Shown here: piece by piece, positions 33,176 through 41,167 of the stretch | How the letters are laid out: each line of letters starts with the position of its first letter | How positions within the stretch are numbered: the first letter of the stretch is position 1 | Assembly: GCF_003443535.1 (NCBI RefSeq) | Contig: NZ_CP031947.1 | Coordinates: 310,001-374,000 of the forward strand | Direction: 5' to 3' | DNA from: Ruegeria sp. AD91A | GTDB taxonomy: Bacteria; Pseudomonadota; Alphaproteobacteria; Rhodobacterales; Rhodobacteraceae | DNA length: 64,000 nt | Translations under genes and position numbers: made by a program | The notes under the pieces: generated by a model | Database searches by the model: none | What the model was told of the DNA's origin: nothing | The model's input: the letters and a program-made list of their open reading frames with translations, nothing else

Positions 33176-33615
33176 TTAATGGTTATTTCGAGTCGCTGTG
33201 TTTCCCCGGTGCTTCCCGGCACCTTCAGATGGTAACTGCCTGGCTTAAGCGCGACAAAGCCTATTTCCATCTCGCCTTCTTCGTCGAACTCGATGGAATC
33301 AAGTCCCAAAGGACGGATCTCCAGACCTTCGACGACGATTTCGTCGATCCAGATCGCCCGGAAGAATTCAGAGCCGGTGATCGCCAACTCCTGACTACCG
33401 TCACCGTGAATCTCGAATTCGTAATACGTGCCGGACTTCAATTCCCAAGGGGCATCAGCCAGAGGCACACCTGCAGACAGAGTAATTGGAGATAAGTCTT
33501 CTTTGTTTTTAGCTGAGAGAATGCCAGCCAGACCAAAGCCTTTGTCATCCTGGGCCAGCGCCAAATTGGGTAGCGCCACGGCCAGCACGGCAATTGAGCG
33601 GGCAAAATGCTTCAT
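33172..33615 (-). CDS. secreted protein of PQQ alcohol-dehydrogenase clusters, unknown function
   Basis: A 147-residue protein with a signal peptide (FARSIAVLAVALPNLALAQ). The mature part is beta-rich with conserved-looking blocks ITGSEFFRAIWIDEIVVEG, LEIRPLGLDSIEFDEEG and a closing YHLKVPGSTGETQRLEITI, suggestive of an immunoglobulin- or cupredoxin-like sandwich. No copper-binding His/Cys set is evident. It follows the beta-propeller gene by 21 bases, and its stop overlaps the GTG of the broken ABC ATPase gene. Similar proteins accompany quinoprotein dehydrogenases in other alphaproteobacteria, by recollection of the family rather than by search. Confidence 0.78.
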   Translation of the reverse strand: MKHFARSIAVLAVALPNLALAQDDKGFGLAGILSAKNKEDLSPITLSAGVPLADAPWELKSGTYYEFEIHGDGSQELAITGSEFFRAIWIDEIVVEGLEIRPLGLDSIEFDEEGEMEIGFVALKPGSYHLKVPGSTGETQRLEITIK

Positions 33616-33636
33616 TTTCGGGTCTCCTGAAAGTGC

Positions 33637-34605
33637 TTAATTCGTCGGGCGGAAAGCTGCACCCCAAGGGAAGCGCCCGACCTTGATCGTTTTGATGGGT
33701 TCACGTTTGGCGACGTCTATAACGGTGACATCCCCGGACACGCCGTTTGTGGTGAACAAAAGCGACTTGTCCGCGTTGAATTCCATGTGCCAGACGCGGC
33801 GCCCGACCAGGATGTAATCTTCGACCTCGAAAGTTTCCGAGTTAACGGCAGCCACGTGGTTCGACGGACCCAGAGCAACAAAGGCGGTTTCATCCCCGTT
33901 CGATAATTCAAAGCCCACTGGCTGGACCCGATCAGGGTGGACACCATCCACCTTGAACTCGATTTTGGCCTTCTCGGCCTGTGTCGCCACATCAAAAACA
34001 GTGATTGTGCCGCCGATTTCAGAGCTGACCCAAAGCTCGGTTCCATCTTTGACGAATTCAGCGTGGCGAGGGCGTGAGTCGACCAGAGTGTTGGCGAACA
34101 ACTCCTGTGTTTCGGTATCAATCCAATGAGCCATATTGGTGGTTTCGGACGTGGTGATGGCGATCTTTCCATCGGGTGAAACCGCCATTCCTTCCGGTTC
34201 GATGCCCACGTCAATCTGGGCAATCACGCTCCGCGACACCGTATCGACGACAGTTGTGATCGCGTCATCTTCGTTGGCTATGTACAGATGCTGATCATTG
34301 GGATGCAAAACGAACTGTTCCGGGTCTTCGCCCGACGGCAGATCATGAAGGATTTCTCCGGTTTCGGGGTCCATTACCTGCACCGAATCGCTGTCTGACG
34401 CACAGATGTAAAGAACGGAGTAGTCCTTGGAAAACGTGATCCCTCGTGGCCGTTCACCGGTTTCAAGGGTGCGGATCACTTCAAACGTTTCGATGTCGAT
34501 CACACTGAGCGTGTCGTCTTTTTCGTTGCTTACCCAGATTTCATCTGCGGCTGCCGGAGCGCAAAGTGCTGTTGCAGCCAAAATGGTGGCTACCTTCATC
34601 TTCAT
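33637..34605 (-). CDS. periplasmic YVTN-type beta-propeller associated with PQQ catabolism
   Basis: A 322-residue seven-bladed propeller of the YVTN family. After a signal peptide (VATILAATALCAPAAA) come regular repeats such as DTLSVIDIETFEVIRTLETG, DSVQVMDPETGEILHDLPSG, HLYIANEDDAITTVVDTVS and GDVTVIDVAKREPIKTIKVG. Members near PQQ dehydrogenases are called PQQ-dependent catabolism-associated beta-propellers; the biochemical role is not established. The ATG overlaps the stop of the preceding binding-protein gene as ATGA. Confidence 0.9.
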   Translation of the reverse strand: MKMKVATILAATALCAPAAADEIWVSNEKDDTLSVIDIETFEVIRTLETGERPRGITFSKDYSVLYICASDSDSVQVMDPETGEILHDLPSGEDPEQFVLHPNDQHLYIANEDDAITTVVDTVSRSVIAQIDVGIEPEGMAVSPDGKIAITTSETTNMAHWIDTETQELFANTLVDSRPRHAEFVKDGTELWVSSEIGGTITVFDVATQAEKAKIEFKVDGVHPDRVQPVGFELSNGDETAFVALGPSNHVAAVNSETFEVEDYILVGRRVWHMEFNADKSLLFTTNGVSGDVTVIDVAKREPIKTIKVGRFPWGAAFRPTN

Positions 34606-35765
34606 TCCTCCTTAAAGGCCGTGCACTGGCTTTCGAGCTCATCAATGCCAAGCGTATCCAGTTCCGTTCGTTGGTGCAGGAATCCCTCGAGCGGTGCGAG
34701 GGCCACGACAGCCCGTTCTGTCACCAAAGGGATTGGTTGGCGCAACTGGCCATTCCAGGCACGAAAGTTCATCGCCCGGCCCTTGAAACCCGCCAATTCA
34801 AATCTATCCGACAGAATGTATTCCCGCAGAACAGCAGGATCGCCAGATTGTGTTCGGGTCACGGCCTCGCCCAATGACCGAAACGCAGCCCATGCCGCGT
34901 AGTCGATTGACCTCATCGGTCGTCCTGTTTGATCGGCGAACCGGCTCTGCAACTGAACTGCCCCCCATTGCTCGACCACGGGCGACCACGTCACCGGTCG
35001 CAACCCTTCCGAACCTGCAACCGGTCTTGGTTCCCACGTGTTGAACGGTATGTAACGGGCAAAGTCGTTCAGTTCATCAGCTACCAGCAAGACATCGTAA
35101 TCCCCGAAATCCTGAGTAAAAATTGGAACTTCCTGGGCCGCATTACGTCTCAGGTCAGCATCAAAACGCCAGGTCTTTTCTGCACGAAGTTCCAGTCCGA
35201 ACTTGGTCAGCGACTGTCTGAAGGCGTCTGCAAAGGCCACGTCCGACAAGTGCTCTCCGGTGATCAGAACCAGATCGTCCCAGCGTCTTTTGACCAAAAA
35301 CTGTGCCAGTGCGTCCGTGCGCATCGCGTCAGACGGCATAGTGTGCAGCAGGTTGGCGCGGCAGGTGGTATCTCTTAAGTCGCGATCAGGTGCAGACGCG
35401 TTGAACAAGATGGCTTCGGCAGCCTCCGGAAGGTCAGCCACAGCCAGTTGCGCCCGCGCCGGAGCGTCCAAAATCAAGAAGTCTGTCTGGGACAGGGCCT
35501 GGCGCGCTGCGGCCAGCCAATCACCGTCTTGAGGGACCGTCATAACTGTCAGTTCGTATTTGTGACCCAGAAACTTGGCCGTCGTCAGATTGTCTGTCAG
35601 TGCCAGTTCCGCACCTGCCGCACCAAGGTCTTCAGGTATTTGATCAAGGTTGGACAAAACCGGTGGGCGCTCAACCTGTTGCTGCAGGTAGACAACAGAA
35701 ACGGCAACCTCAGCCGCGGCCACCATTGGTAACAAAACAAGAGTTGCAAAGACGCGAAAAAACAT
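34602..35765 (-). CDS. periplasmic branched-chain-type binding protein of the PQQ cluster
   Basis: A 387-residue type I periplasmic-binding-fold protein. Signal peptide: FFRVFATLVLLPMVAAAEVA. Mature features are ELALTDNLTTAKFLGHKYEL, DFLILDAPARAQLAVADLPE, CRANLLHTMPSDAMRTDALA and DVLLVADELNDFARYIPFN. It resembles the ABC substrate-binding component linked to PQQ alcohol dehydrogenases. Its expected ATPase and permease partners are probably the two pseudogenes at 32.5-33.2 kb, so it may now have lost its transporter. It is the first gene of the minus-strand operon and overlaps the propeller gene by four bases. Confidence 0.88.
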   Translation of the reverse strand: MFFRVFATLVLLPMVAAAEVAVSVVYLQQQVERPPVLSNLDQIPEDLGAAGAELALTDNLTTAKFLGHKYELTVMTVPQDGDWLAAARQALSQTDFLILDAPARAQLAVADLPEAAEAILFNASAPDRDLRDTTCRANLLHTMPSDAMRTDALAQFLVKRRWDDLVLITGEHLSDVAFADAFRQSLTKFGLELRAEKTWRFDADLRRNAAQEVPIFTQDFGDYDVLLVADELNDFARYIPFNTWEPRPVAGSEGLRPVTWSPVVEQWGAVQLQSRFADQTGRPMRSIDYAAWAAFRSLGEAVTRTQSGDPAVLREYILSDRFELAGFKGRAMNFRAWNGQLRQPIPLVTERAVVALAPLEGFLHQRTELDTLGIDELESQCTAFKEE

Positions 35766-35825
35766 GGCCGTGTTTGCTCCTCCTCCGATGCTGCTCCACT
35801 AAAATGGGTCCTTGGGTGGCATGCC

Positions 35826-35873
35826 ATTCGACCTTAGTCGCAAGCATTGGCTCATCTGCAACCAAGGTCGAAT
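35826..35873. promoter_or_regulatory. long dyad in the divergent cytochrome / binding-protein promoter
   Basis: ATTCGACCTT (35826-35835) and AAGGTCGAAT (35864-35873) are perfect 10-bp inverted arms around 28 bases, with further partial pairing inward. The right arm carries a GGTCG core like the TGGTCGTAG boxes, 99 bases upstream of the binding-protein ATG. The dyad is 56 bases before the cytochrome ATG, so a bound regulator could act in both directions. Confidence 0.55.
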
Positions 35874-35928
35874 TTCATGGCGTTTGTCCCTGGGCTATGA
35901 CCGGGGTAAGCATCAGAAGGAGGAGACG

Positions 35929-36609
35929 ATGCGTCTTGTTTTTTTTAACACAGCGCTGGCTGCCCTGACCGCAGGCGGTATGGCGTTTGCGCACGGAGAT
36001 GTCGCCCCGCAACCTGTGAATACAGATGCCTTACCGGATGTGGGTGAGGAATGGTTGATCGAAAACCCCTATCGCGATCAGGGTGAGGACGTTTGGCAAG
36101 CCGCCATCGAAATAGGCGATTCCGGATACAATCAAAACTGCGCGCGCTGCCATGGGTTGGGCGTGGTTTCCGGCGGTTTGGCACCTGATCTGCGCTACCT
36201 CGAGGCTGAAGAATACGGCGACGAATGGTATATGGAGCGGTTCCGCGAAGGGTATACTCAGAACGGGATCACTAAGATGCCGGCCTTCGGAGAGTTATTG
36301 GGGCAAAAGGCCGCCTGGGCCATTCGCACCTATATCGAAACGCGACCCGATGACGGCGCGCTGGACGATCATAGTGACCGCCTGAAGGAAATCCGCGACC
36401 TGCTGGCCTCTATGGCCGATGGCGGTGAAGGCGATGCCGCTGCCCTTCAGTCTGAGCTCAACGAGATTGCAAGCACCATAGAAACAGGATCGGGTGCCCC
36501 TGTGGCTGACAGCGTGGCCTTCCGTGCCGCTGTTCTGATCTCGGGCGACAGTCCTGATTTCGCGGAAGCAGCAGAACAACTGACAATTGGATTGTCTGCC
36601 GCGCAATAG
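35929..36609 (+). CDS. periplasmic cytochrome c (c-550 / PedF-like) of the quinoprotein system
   Basis: A 226-residue monohaem cytochrome. Signal peptide: RLVFFNTALAALTAGGMAFA. The haem motif CARCH is in YNQNCARCHGLGVVSGG; the distal Met is probably that of ITKMPAFGELLG. A C-terminal helical extension of about 90 residues (SDRLKEIRDLLASMADGGEG and beyond) is unusual for small cytochromes but typical of the PedF/c-550 type that accepts electrons from quinoprotein ethanol dehydrogenases. I chose the ATG behind AAGGAGGAG; the open frame extends 39 codons further upstream through the operator region. Confidence 0.9.
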   Translation: MRLVFFNTALAALTAGGMAFAHGDVAPQPVNTDALPDVGEEWLIENPYRDQGEDVWQAAIEIGDSGYNQNCARCHGLGVVSGGLAPDLRYLEAEEYGDEWYMERFREGYTQNGITKMPAFGELLGQKAAWAIRTYIETRPDDGALDDHSDRLKEIRDLLASMADGGEGDAAALQSELNEIASTIETGSGAPVADSVAFRAAVLISGDSPDFAEAAEQLTIGLSAAQ

Positions 36610-36619
36610 GGCGGCAGAC
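36594..36619 (+). promoter_or_regulatory. stem-loop spanning the cytochrome stop codon
   Basis: GTCTGCCGC (36594-36602) and GCGGCAGAC (36611-36619) form a perfect 9-bp stem with an eight-base loop that contains the TAG stop. No T tract follows and the next ATG is nine bases on, so it resembles the other intercistronic hairpins here rather than a terminator. Confidence 0.55.
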
Positions 36620-36627
36620 TGAGGCAC

Positions 36628-37524
36628 ATGATCGGACGCTCACTTTTTCTCTCCCTGTTGGCTGCCACCCTTTCAACCGGGATGGCTATGGCCAGATGCG
36701 AGGATCATGTGCCTCAACCCAAACCACAAAACGCCAGCCGGGATATCGTTGGCGCCGATCTCGATACCATTGTCGAGCGTGGCTATATCGAATTCGCCGC
36801 CTATGACGATTTCCCACCATGGTCCTATGAGAAGGACGGCAGGATACAGGGCGTGGACATCGACATAGGCAGGTTGATTGCCGAGGAGCTGGATGTTGAA
36901 GCGCGTTTCAATCTGGTGGCTGCCGGAGATAACCTTGAGGCCGACCTACGCAACTGGATCTGGAAGGGACCCCTGATCAACGGGCGGGTCGCAAATGTGA
37001 TGTTGCACGTTCCGTATGACAGCGAATTCGCCTGCCGGGTCGAACAGGTGGTTTTCACCGGGCAATACCATGACGAGGAAATCGCCATCGCATATAGCCG
37101 CGATGCCTATCCAGACGACCCGCCAGTTCCTGCGTATTTCCGGTTCGACACCGTCGCAGTAGAGAATGATTCGATTGCTGATTTCTATTTGTCGGCATTT
37201 CCTGGCGGTCAATTGGCCCAAAACTTGCGCAGATATCCTACCGCTGCTGAGGCAATGCAGGCGCTTGCCGTGGGCGAGACAATGGCGGCCATGGGACCAC
37301 GTGCCCAACTTGAAGCCGGACTGACCCCAGCGCTGGACATCCATGCCCCACCCCTGCCCGGCTTCGCAGTCAGCTCATGGACCAGCGGTGTGGCAGTTCA
37401 TTTCGCTTACCGCGGTCTCAGCTATGCTGTTGATGATGCCATCAATGCAGCGTTGCAGGACGGGCGCATCGCCGAAATCTTCGAACGTCATGGTCTTACG
37501 CATTTGCCCCCGGCGCTGCGGTGA
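36628..37524 (+). CDS. quinoprotein-dehydrogenase-associated periplasmic binding protein
   Basis: A 298-residue type II periplasmic binding protein (MxaJ/XoxJ-like). Signal peptide: RSLFLSLLAATLSTGMAMA. The mature domain has the amino-acid-receptor-like blocks YIEFAAYDDFPPWSYEKDGR, GVDIDIGRLIAEELDVEARF and VMLHVPYDSEFACRVEQVVF. Proteins of this group sit beside PQQ methanol or ethanol dehydrogenases; XoxJ is thought to help activate the enzyme or donate its cofactor. With the upstream cytochrome it forms a small XoxG-XoxJ-like pair. A transport role lacks partners here. Confidence 0.88.
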   Translation: MIGRSLFLSLLAATLSTGMAMARCEDHVPQPKPQNASRDIVGADLDTIVERGYIEFAAYDDFPPWSYEKDGRIQGVDIDIGRLIAEELDVEARFNLVAAGDNLEADLRNWIWKGPLINGRVANVMLHVPYDSEFACRVEQVVFTGQYHDEEIAIAYSRDAYPDDPPVPAYFRFDTVAVENDSIADFYLSAFPGGQLAQNLRRYPTAAEAMQALAVGETMAAMGPRAQLEAGLTPALDIHAPPLPGFAVSSWTSGVAVHFAYRGLSYAVDDAINAALQDGRIAEIFERHGLTHLPPALR

Positions 37525-37595
37525 CTACACCCAAGGTCTTATAGGCATGGCGGTGAACACCGCGTAGCGTAACAAAAATTACTTGGAGAAGTGAA

Positions 37596-38120
37596 ATGGA
37601 ACTTAGTGACAGCCGCGTCATCGCCGCGCCGCGATCCAAGGTCTGGGACTCGCTTTTGTCGGCAGAGGTTCTGAAAGAATGCGTGCCGGGATGTCAGGAG
37701 ATGACAGGCTCGGTCGAAGACGGGTTCGAGGCCACCGTCGTGCAAAAAGTAGGCCCGGTCAAAGCGACGTTCAAAGGCTCTGTGACCCTTTCTGATCTCG
37801 TGGCGCTTGAAAGCGTGAAGTTATCGGGTGAAGGTAAGGGAGGAGCCGCCGGATTTGCCAAGGGCGCGGCCGACGTCACGTTGTCGGATGTCCCGGAAGG
37901 TACGCTGCTGACCTACAAGGTTGATGCGCGCGTCGGCGGTAAACTGGCTCAGTTGGGGGGGCGAGTCATTGATGGGGTTGCCAGAAAAATGGCCGACCAG
38001 TTCTTTGAGAACTTCCAGAATGCGGTCGAACCTCAGGATGCACCCGAGCCCGAACCCTCGGATGAGGAAGAGGCCGGGGAAGAAAAGAAAGGTTGGTTCA
38101 AGCGCGTGTTAGGCGGTTGA
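37596..38120 (+). CDS. coxG: CoxG-like SRPBCC-domain protein
   Basis: A 174-residue protein of the CoxG family (SRPBCC fold, residues 1-140) with [28 protein letters not shown] and [25 protein letters not shown], the last being typical of CoxG. It ends with a strongly acidic linker ([14 protein letters not shown]) and a basic amphipathic tip ([11 protein letters not shown]), as in CoxG proteins that recruit a molybdenum hydroxylase to the membrane. It is the first gene of the cox operon, with a GGAG ribosome site. Confidence 0.88.
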   Translation: MELSDSRVIAAPRSKVWDSLLSAEVLKECVPGCQEMTGSVEDGFEATVVQKVGPVKATFKGSVTLSDLVALESVKLSGEGKGGAAGFAKGAADVTLSDVPEGTLLTYKVDARVGGKLAQLGGRVIDGVARKMADQFFENFQNAVEPQDAPEPEPSDEEEAGEEKKGWFKRVLGG

Positions 38121-38148
38121 ACCTTTGGAATTCAGGGAGGAGAAAGTC

Positions 38149-38631
38149 ATGAAGATTTCCATGACCGTGAACGGCAAAGCTGTGAGCGGAGAAGTCGAAG
38201 GCCGGACATTGCTGTCCGGTTTTCTGCGCGATCATCTGTCTTTGACGGGGACGCATGTAGGATGCGACACCGCGCAGTGTGGCGCATGCGTGGTACATGT
38301 GAATGGCGAGGCGGTGAAGTCGTGCAACATGCTGGCTGCTGAAGCAGATGGCGCTGATGTCGGAACTATTGAAGGTCAGGCATCGCCGGATGGTTCGCTG
38401 AACGTTATCCAACAGGCCTTTCAGGATCACCACGGCCTTCAGTGCGGATTCTGCACGCCGGGCATGGTGATGAGTGCGGCAGCGCTGCTGAAAGAGAACC
38501 CACGCCCGACCGAGGCCGAAATCCGGAAGTATCTGGAAGGCAATCTGTGCCGCTGCACAGGGTACCATAACATCGTCAAAGCAATCATGGCCGCATCCGG
38601 TCAGGACGTTGGCAGCATAGCTGCAGAATGA
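38149..38631 (+). CDS. coxS: molybdenum hydroxylase small subunit, [2Fe-2S] (CoxS)
   Basis: A 160-residue iron-sulfur subunit with two [2Fe-2S] clusters. The plant-ferredoxin-like N-terminus has [15 protein letters not shown] and a later Cys (VKSCNML); the C-terminal helical domain has the paired motifs [12 protein letters not shown] and [13 protein letters not shown]. It passes electrons from the molybdenum site in CoxL to FAD in CoxM. The ATG follows GGGAGGAG; the frame is open eight codons further upstream. A stem-loop separates it from coxL. Confidence 0.93.
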   Translation: MKISMTVNGKAVSGEVEGRTLLSGFLRDHLSLTGTHVGCDTAQCGACVVHVNGEAVKSCNMLAAEADGADVGTIEGQASPDGSLNVIQQAFQDHHGLQCGFCTPGMVMSAAALLKENPRPTEAEIRKYLEGNLCRCTGYHNIVKAIMAASGQDVGSIAAE

Positions 38632-38638
38632 TGCCGCT

Positions 38639-38661
38639 ACGGGCGTGATCGTTACGCCCGT
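38639..38661 (+). promoter_or_regulatory. intercistronic stem-loop between coxS and coxL
   Basis: ACGGGCGT and ACGCCCGT pair, with extension through a G-U pair to a triloop, in the 80-base spacer between coxS and coxL. No T tract follows. Probably a message-stability or processing element. Confidence 0.5.
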
Positions 38662-38711
38662 GGGATGAGTAAGGGATGCTACAGCATCCGTTTATGGGAG
38701 GAGAACAAGCA

Positions 38712-41072
38712 ATGCCCAAAGACAGTGGCATCGGAGCCAGTTCCAAGCGGCGTGAAGACGTACGCTTTCTGACCGGAGCAGGCAATTACACCGACGACAT
38801 CAACGTACATGGCCAGGCCTATGTACATTTTCTGCGGTCCGACATCGCACATGGCCGTATCAAATCCCTGGATACATCGGCAGCCGAAGGGATGCCGGGC
38901 GTGGTCAAGGTTTTTACCGGCAAGGATTTTGAAGGCGTGGGCGGGATGCCCTGCGGCTGGGAAGTGACCGACAAGCACGGCGCGCCGATGCAGGAGCCGC
39001 CTCACCCCATTCTGGCGCAGGGCAAAGTACGCCATGTGGGTGATCCCATTGCTGCCGTTGTGGCCGACAGTCTGGAACAGGCACGCGACGCGGCTGAGGC
39101 AATCGATGTGGACATCGAAGAGCTTCCTGCCGTGATCGACATGAAAGCCGCCGCGCAAGAGGGTGCGACGCTGGTCCATGACGATCTGAAGAACAACGTC
39201 TGCTATGACTGGCAGCTGGGTGAAGCGGACGACGCCAAGGTGAATGAGGTGTTTGCCAACGCGGCCCACGTCACCACTCTGGATCTGGTGAACAACCGGT
39301 TGGTTGCCAACCCGATGGAACCGCGCGTCGCTGTAGGCGAATACAAGCGTGGCACGGATGAATATACGCTGTTCACCACGTCGCAGAACCCGCATGTGAT
39401 CCGCCTGCTGATGTGCGCCTTTGTTCTGGGCCTACCCGAGCACAAGGTGCGTGTAGTGGCCCCGGATGTGGGCGGTGGCTTTGGCACCAAGATCTTCCAC
39501 TATGCGGAAGAGGCATTCTGCACCTTCGCTGCCAAGGCCTGCAATCGCCCGGTCAAATGGACATCGAGCCGGTCCGAGGCGTTCATGTCCGATGCCCATG
39601 GCCGTGACCATGTCAGCAAGATCGAGCTGGCACTGGATGCCGACAACAATTTCGTAGGGCTGCGCACCAACACATACGCTAATCTGGGTGCATACCTGTC
39701 GACATTCTCCAGTTCGGTTCCGACCTGGCTGCACGGCACGCTGATGGCAGGAAACTACAAGACGCCGGTCATTCAGGTGAACGTGAAGGCGATGTTTACC
39801 AATACGGTGCCGGTGGACGCCTATCGCGGTGCAGGCCGCCCCGAGGCGACGTACCAGCTGGAGCGAGTGGTCGATAAAGCCGCACGCGAACTGGGTGTCG
39901 ATCCGATCGCTCTGCGTCGGCAGAACTTCATCACTCAGTTCCCCTACGACACGCCGGTAGCGCTGACCTACGACACCGGGGATTACAACGGAACGATGGA
40001 CAAGCTTGAGGCCGCCGCCGATCTGGCAGGTTTTGCAGCGCGACGGGCGCAAAGCGAAGCCAAGGGCAAGCTTCGGGGCCTGGGCATCAACTGCTATATC
40101 GAGGCTTGCGGCATTGCGCCGTCGAACATCGTCGGCATGCTGGGGGCCCGGGCGGGTCTTTATGATGCCGCGACCGTTCGGGTGAACGCCACCGGTTCGA
40201 TCAGCGTCATGGTCGGCGCGCACAGCCACGGTCAGGGCCATGAGACGGCCTTCCCGCAGGTTGTGGCAGACATGATCGGCATCGACGAATCGATGGTCGA
40301 GATCGTGCATGGCGATACGTCCAAGATTCCGTTTGGCATGGGCACCTATGGCTCGCGTTCGCTCGCGGTTTGTGGTTCGGCGATGGTCAAGGCGACCGAA
40401 AAGGTGATCGACAAGGCCAAAAAGATCGCCGCCCACCTGCTGGAAGCGTCCGAGGCAGATATCGAGCTGAAGGACGGTCAGTTCAGCGTTGCGGGTACTG
40501 ATAAGTCAGTGGCCTGGGGTGATGTGACTCTGACGGCTTATGTCCCGCACAACTATCCGCTGGAGGTAGAGCCCGGGTTGGAAGAAACTGCTTTCTATGA
40601 CCCGGCCAACTTTACCTTCCCATCCGGGGCATATGCCTGCGAAGTCGAGGTTGATCCCGAGACCGGCAAGGTCAGCATCGAAGCCTTCACAGCCGCAGAT
40701 GACTTCGGCAACATCGTTAACCCGATGATCGTGGATGGTCAGGTGCACGGTGGTATCGGTCAGGGTATCGGTCAGGCGCTTATGGAAAACTGCGCCTACG
40801 ATGAAAACGGTCAGCTTCTTAGCGCATCCTTCATGGACTACGCGATGCCGCGTGCGGATGACGTGCCATTCTACGGTGTCGATCATTCCAGCCAGACACC
40901 CTGTACGCACAACCCATTGGGCGTGAAGGGCTGCGGCGAAGCCGGCGCGATTGGCTCGCCACCTGCAGTGGTGAACGCGGTTCTTGATGCGCTGAACTCG
41001 GGGGGCAAGGCGGTGGACCACATCGACATGCCGGTAAGCCCGCCGCGCGTCTGGGCGGCGATGAACAGCTAA
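38712..41072 (+). CDS. coxL: molybdenum hydroxylase large subunit, form II CoxL-like
   Basis: A 786-residue xanthine-oxidase-family large subunit that binds molybdopterin cytosine dinucleotide. It starts with SSKRREDVRFLTGAGNYTDD and has PDVGGGFGTKIFHYAEE, the active-site loop AYRGAGRPEATYQLER, GSHGQGHE-type region VGAHSHGQGHETAFPQVVAD and, near the end, HNPLGVKGCGEAGAIGSPPA with the catalytic Glu. Form I CO dehydrogenases carry AYXCSFR in the active loop; AYRGAGR marks form II, whose members include enzymes that do not oxidise CO well or at all. The true substrate is therefore open. Ribosome site GGGAGGA precedes the chosen ATG. Confidence 0.92.
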   Translation: MPKDSGIGASSKRREDVRFLTGAGNYTDDINVHGQAYVHFLRSDIAHGRIKSLDTSAAEGMPGVVKVFTGKDFEGVGGMPCGWEVTDKHGAPMQEPPHPILAQGKVRHVGDPIAAVVADSLEQARDAAEAIDVDIEELPAVIDMKAAAQEGATLVHDDLKNNVCYDWQLGEADDAKVNEVFANAAHVTTLDLVNNRLVANPMEPRVAVGEYKRGTDEYTLFTTSQNPHVIRLLMCAFVLGLPEHKVRVVAPDVGGGFGTKIFHYAEEAFCTFAAKACNRPVKWTSSRSEAFMSDAHGRDHVSKIELALDADNNFVGLRTNTYANLGAYLSTFSSSVPTWLHGTLMAGNYKTPVIQVNVKAMFTNTVPVDAYRGAGRPEATYQLERVVDKAARELGVDPIALRRQNFITQFPYDTPVALTYDTGDYNGTMDKLEAAADLAGFAARRAQSEAKGKLRGLGINCYIEACGIAPSNIVGMLGARAGLYDAATVRVNATGSISVMVGAHSHGQGHETAFPQVVADMIGIDESMVEIVHGDTSKIPFGMGTYGSRSLAVCGSAMVKATEKVIDKAKKIAAHLLEASEADIELKDGQFSVAGTDKSVAWGDVTLTAYVPHNYPLEVEPGLEETAFYDPANFTFPSGAYACEVEVDPETGKVSIEAFTAADDFGNIVNPMIVDGQVHGGIGQGIGQALMENCAYDENGQLLSASFMDYAMPRADDVPFYGVDHSSQTPCTHNPLGVKGCGEAGAIGSPPAVVNAVLDALNSGGKAVDHIDMPVSPPRVWAAMNS

Positions 41073-41082
41073 GAGGAGAGGG

Positions 41083-41133
41083 CGGACCGGGGGCCAGCCC
41101 CCGGACCCCCGAGATATTTTTAGCCAGATGAAG
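41083..41133. repeat. GC-rich hairpin repeat of the Rhodobacteraceae intergenic type
   Basis: CCGGGGGC and GCCCCCGG (41087-41104) form a near-perfect palindrome with a two-base centre, followed by ACCCCCGAGATATTTTTAGC and CAGATGAAG. I recall very similar elements between genes of many Rhodobacteraceae, so this is likely a dispersed intergenic repeat. Only one copy is seen in this window. It lies inside the coxL-coxM spacer and is followed by T5, so it might cause partial termination before coxM. Confidence 0.55.
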
Positions 41134-41167
41134 GGCGGATCCGCGCCTTTCGGAAAGGAAAAACGAA

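Noticed and set aside
38712..41072. Annotation as a true (form I) CO dehydrogenase
   Set aside because: The active-site loop reads AYRGAGR, not AYXCSFR, and coxD, E and F are absent nearby.
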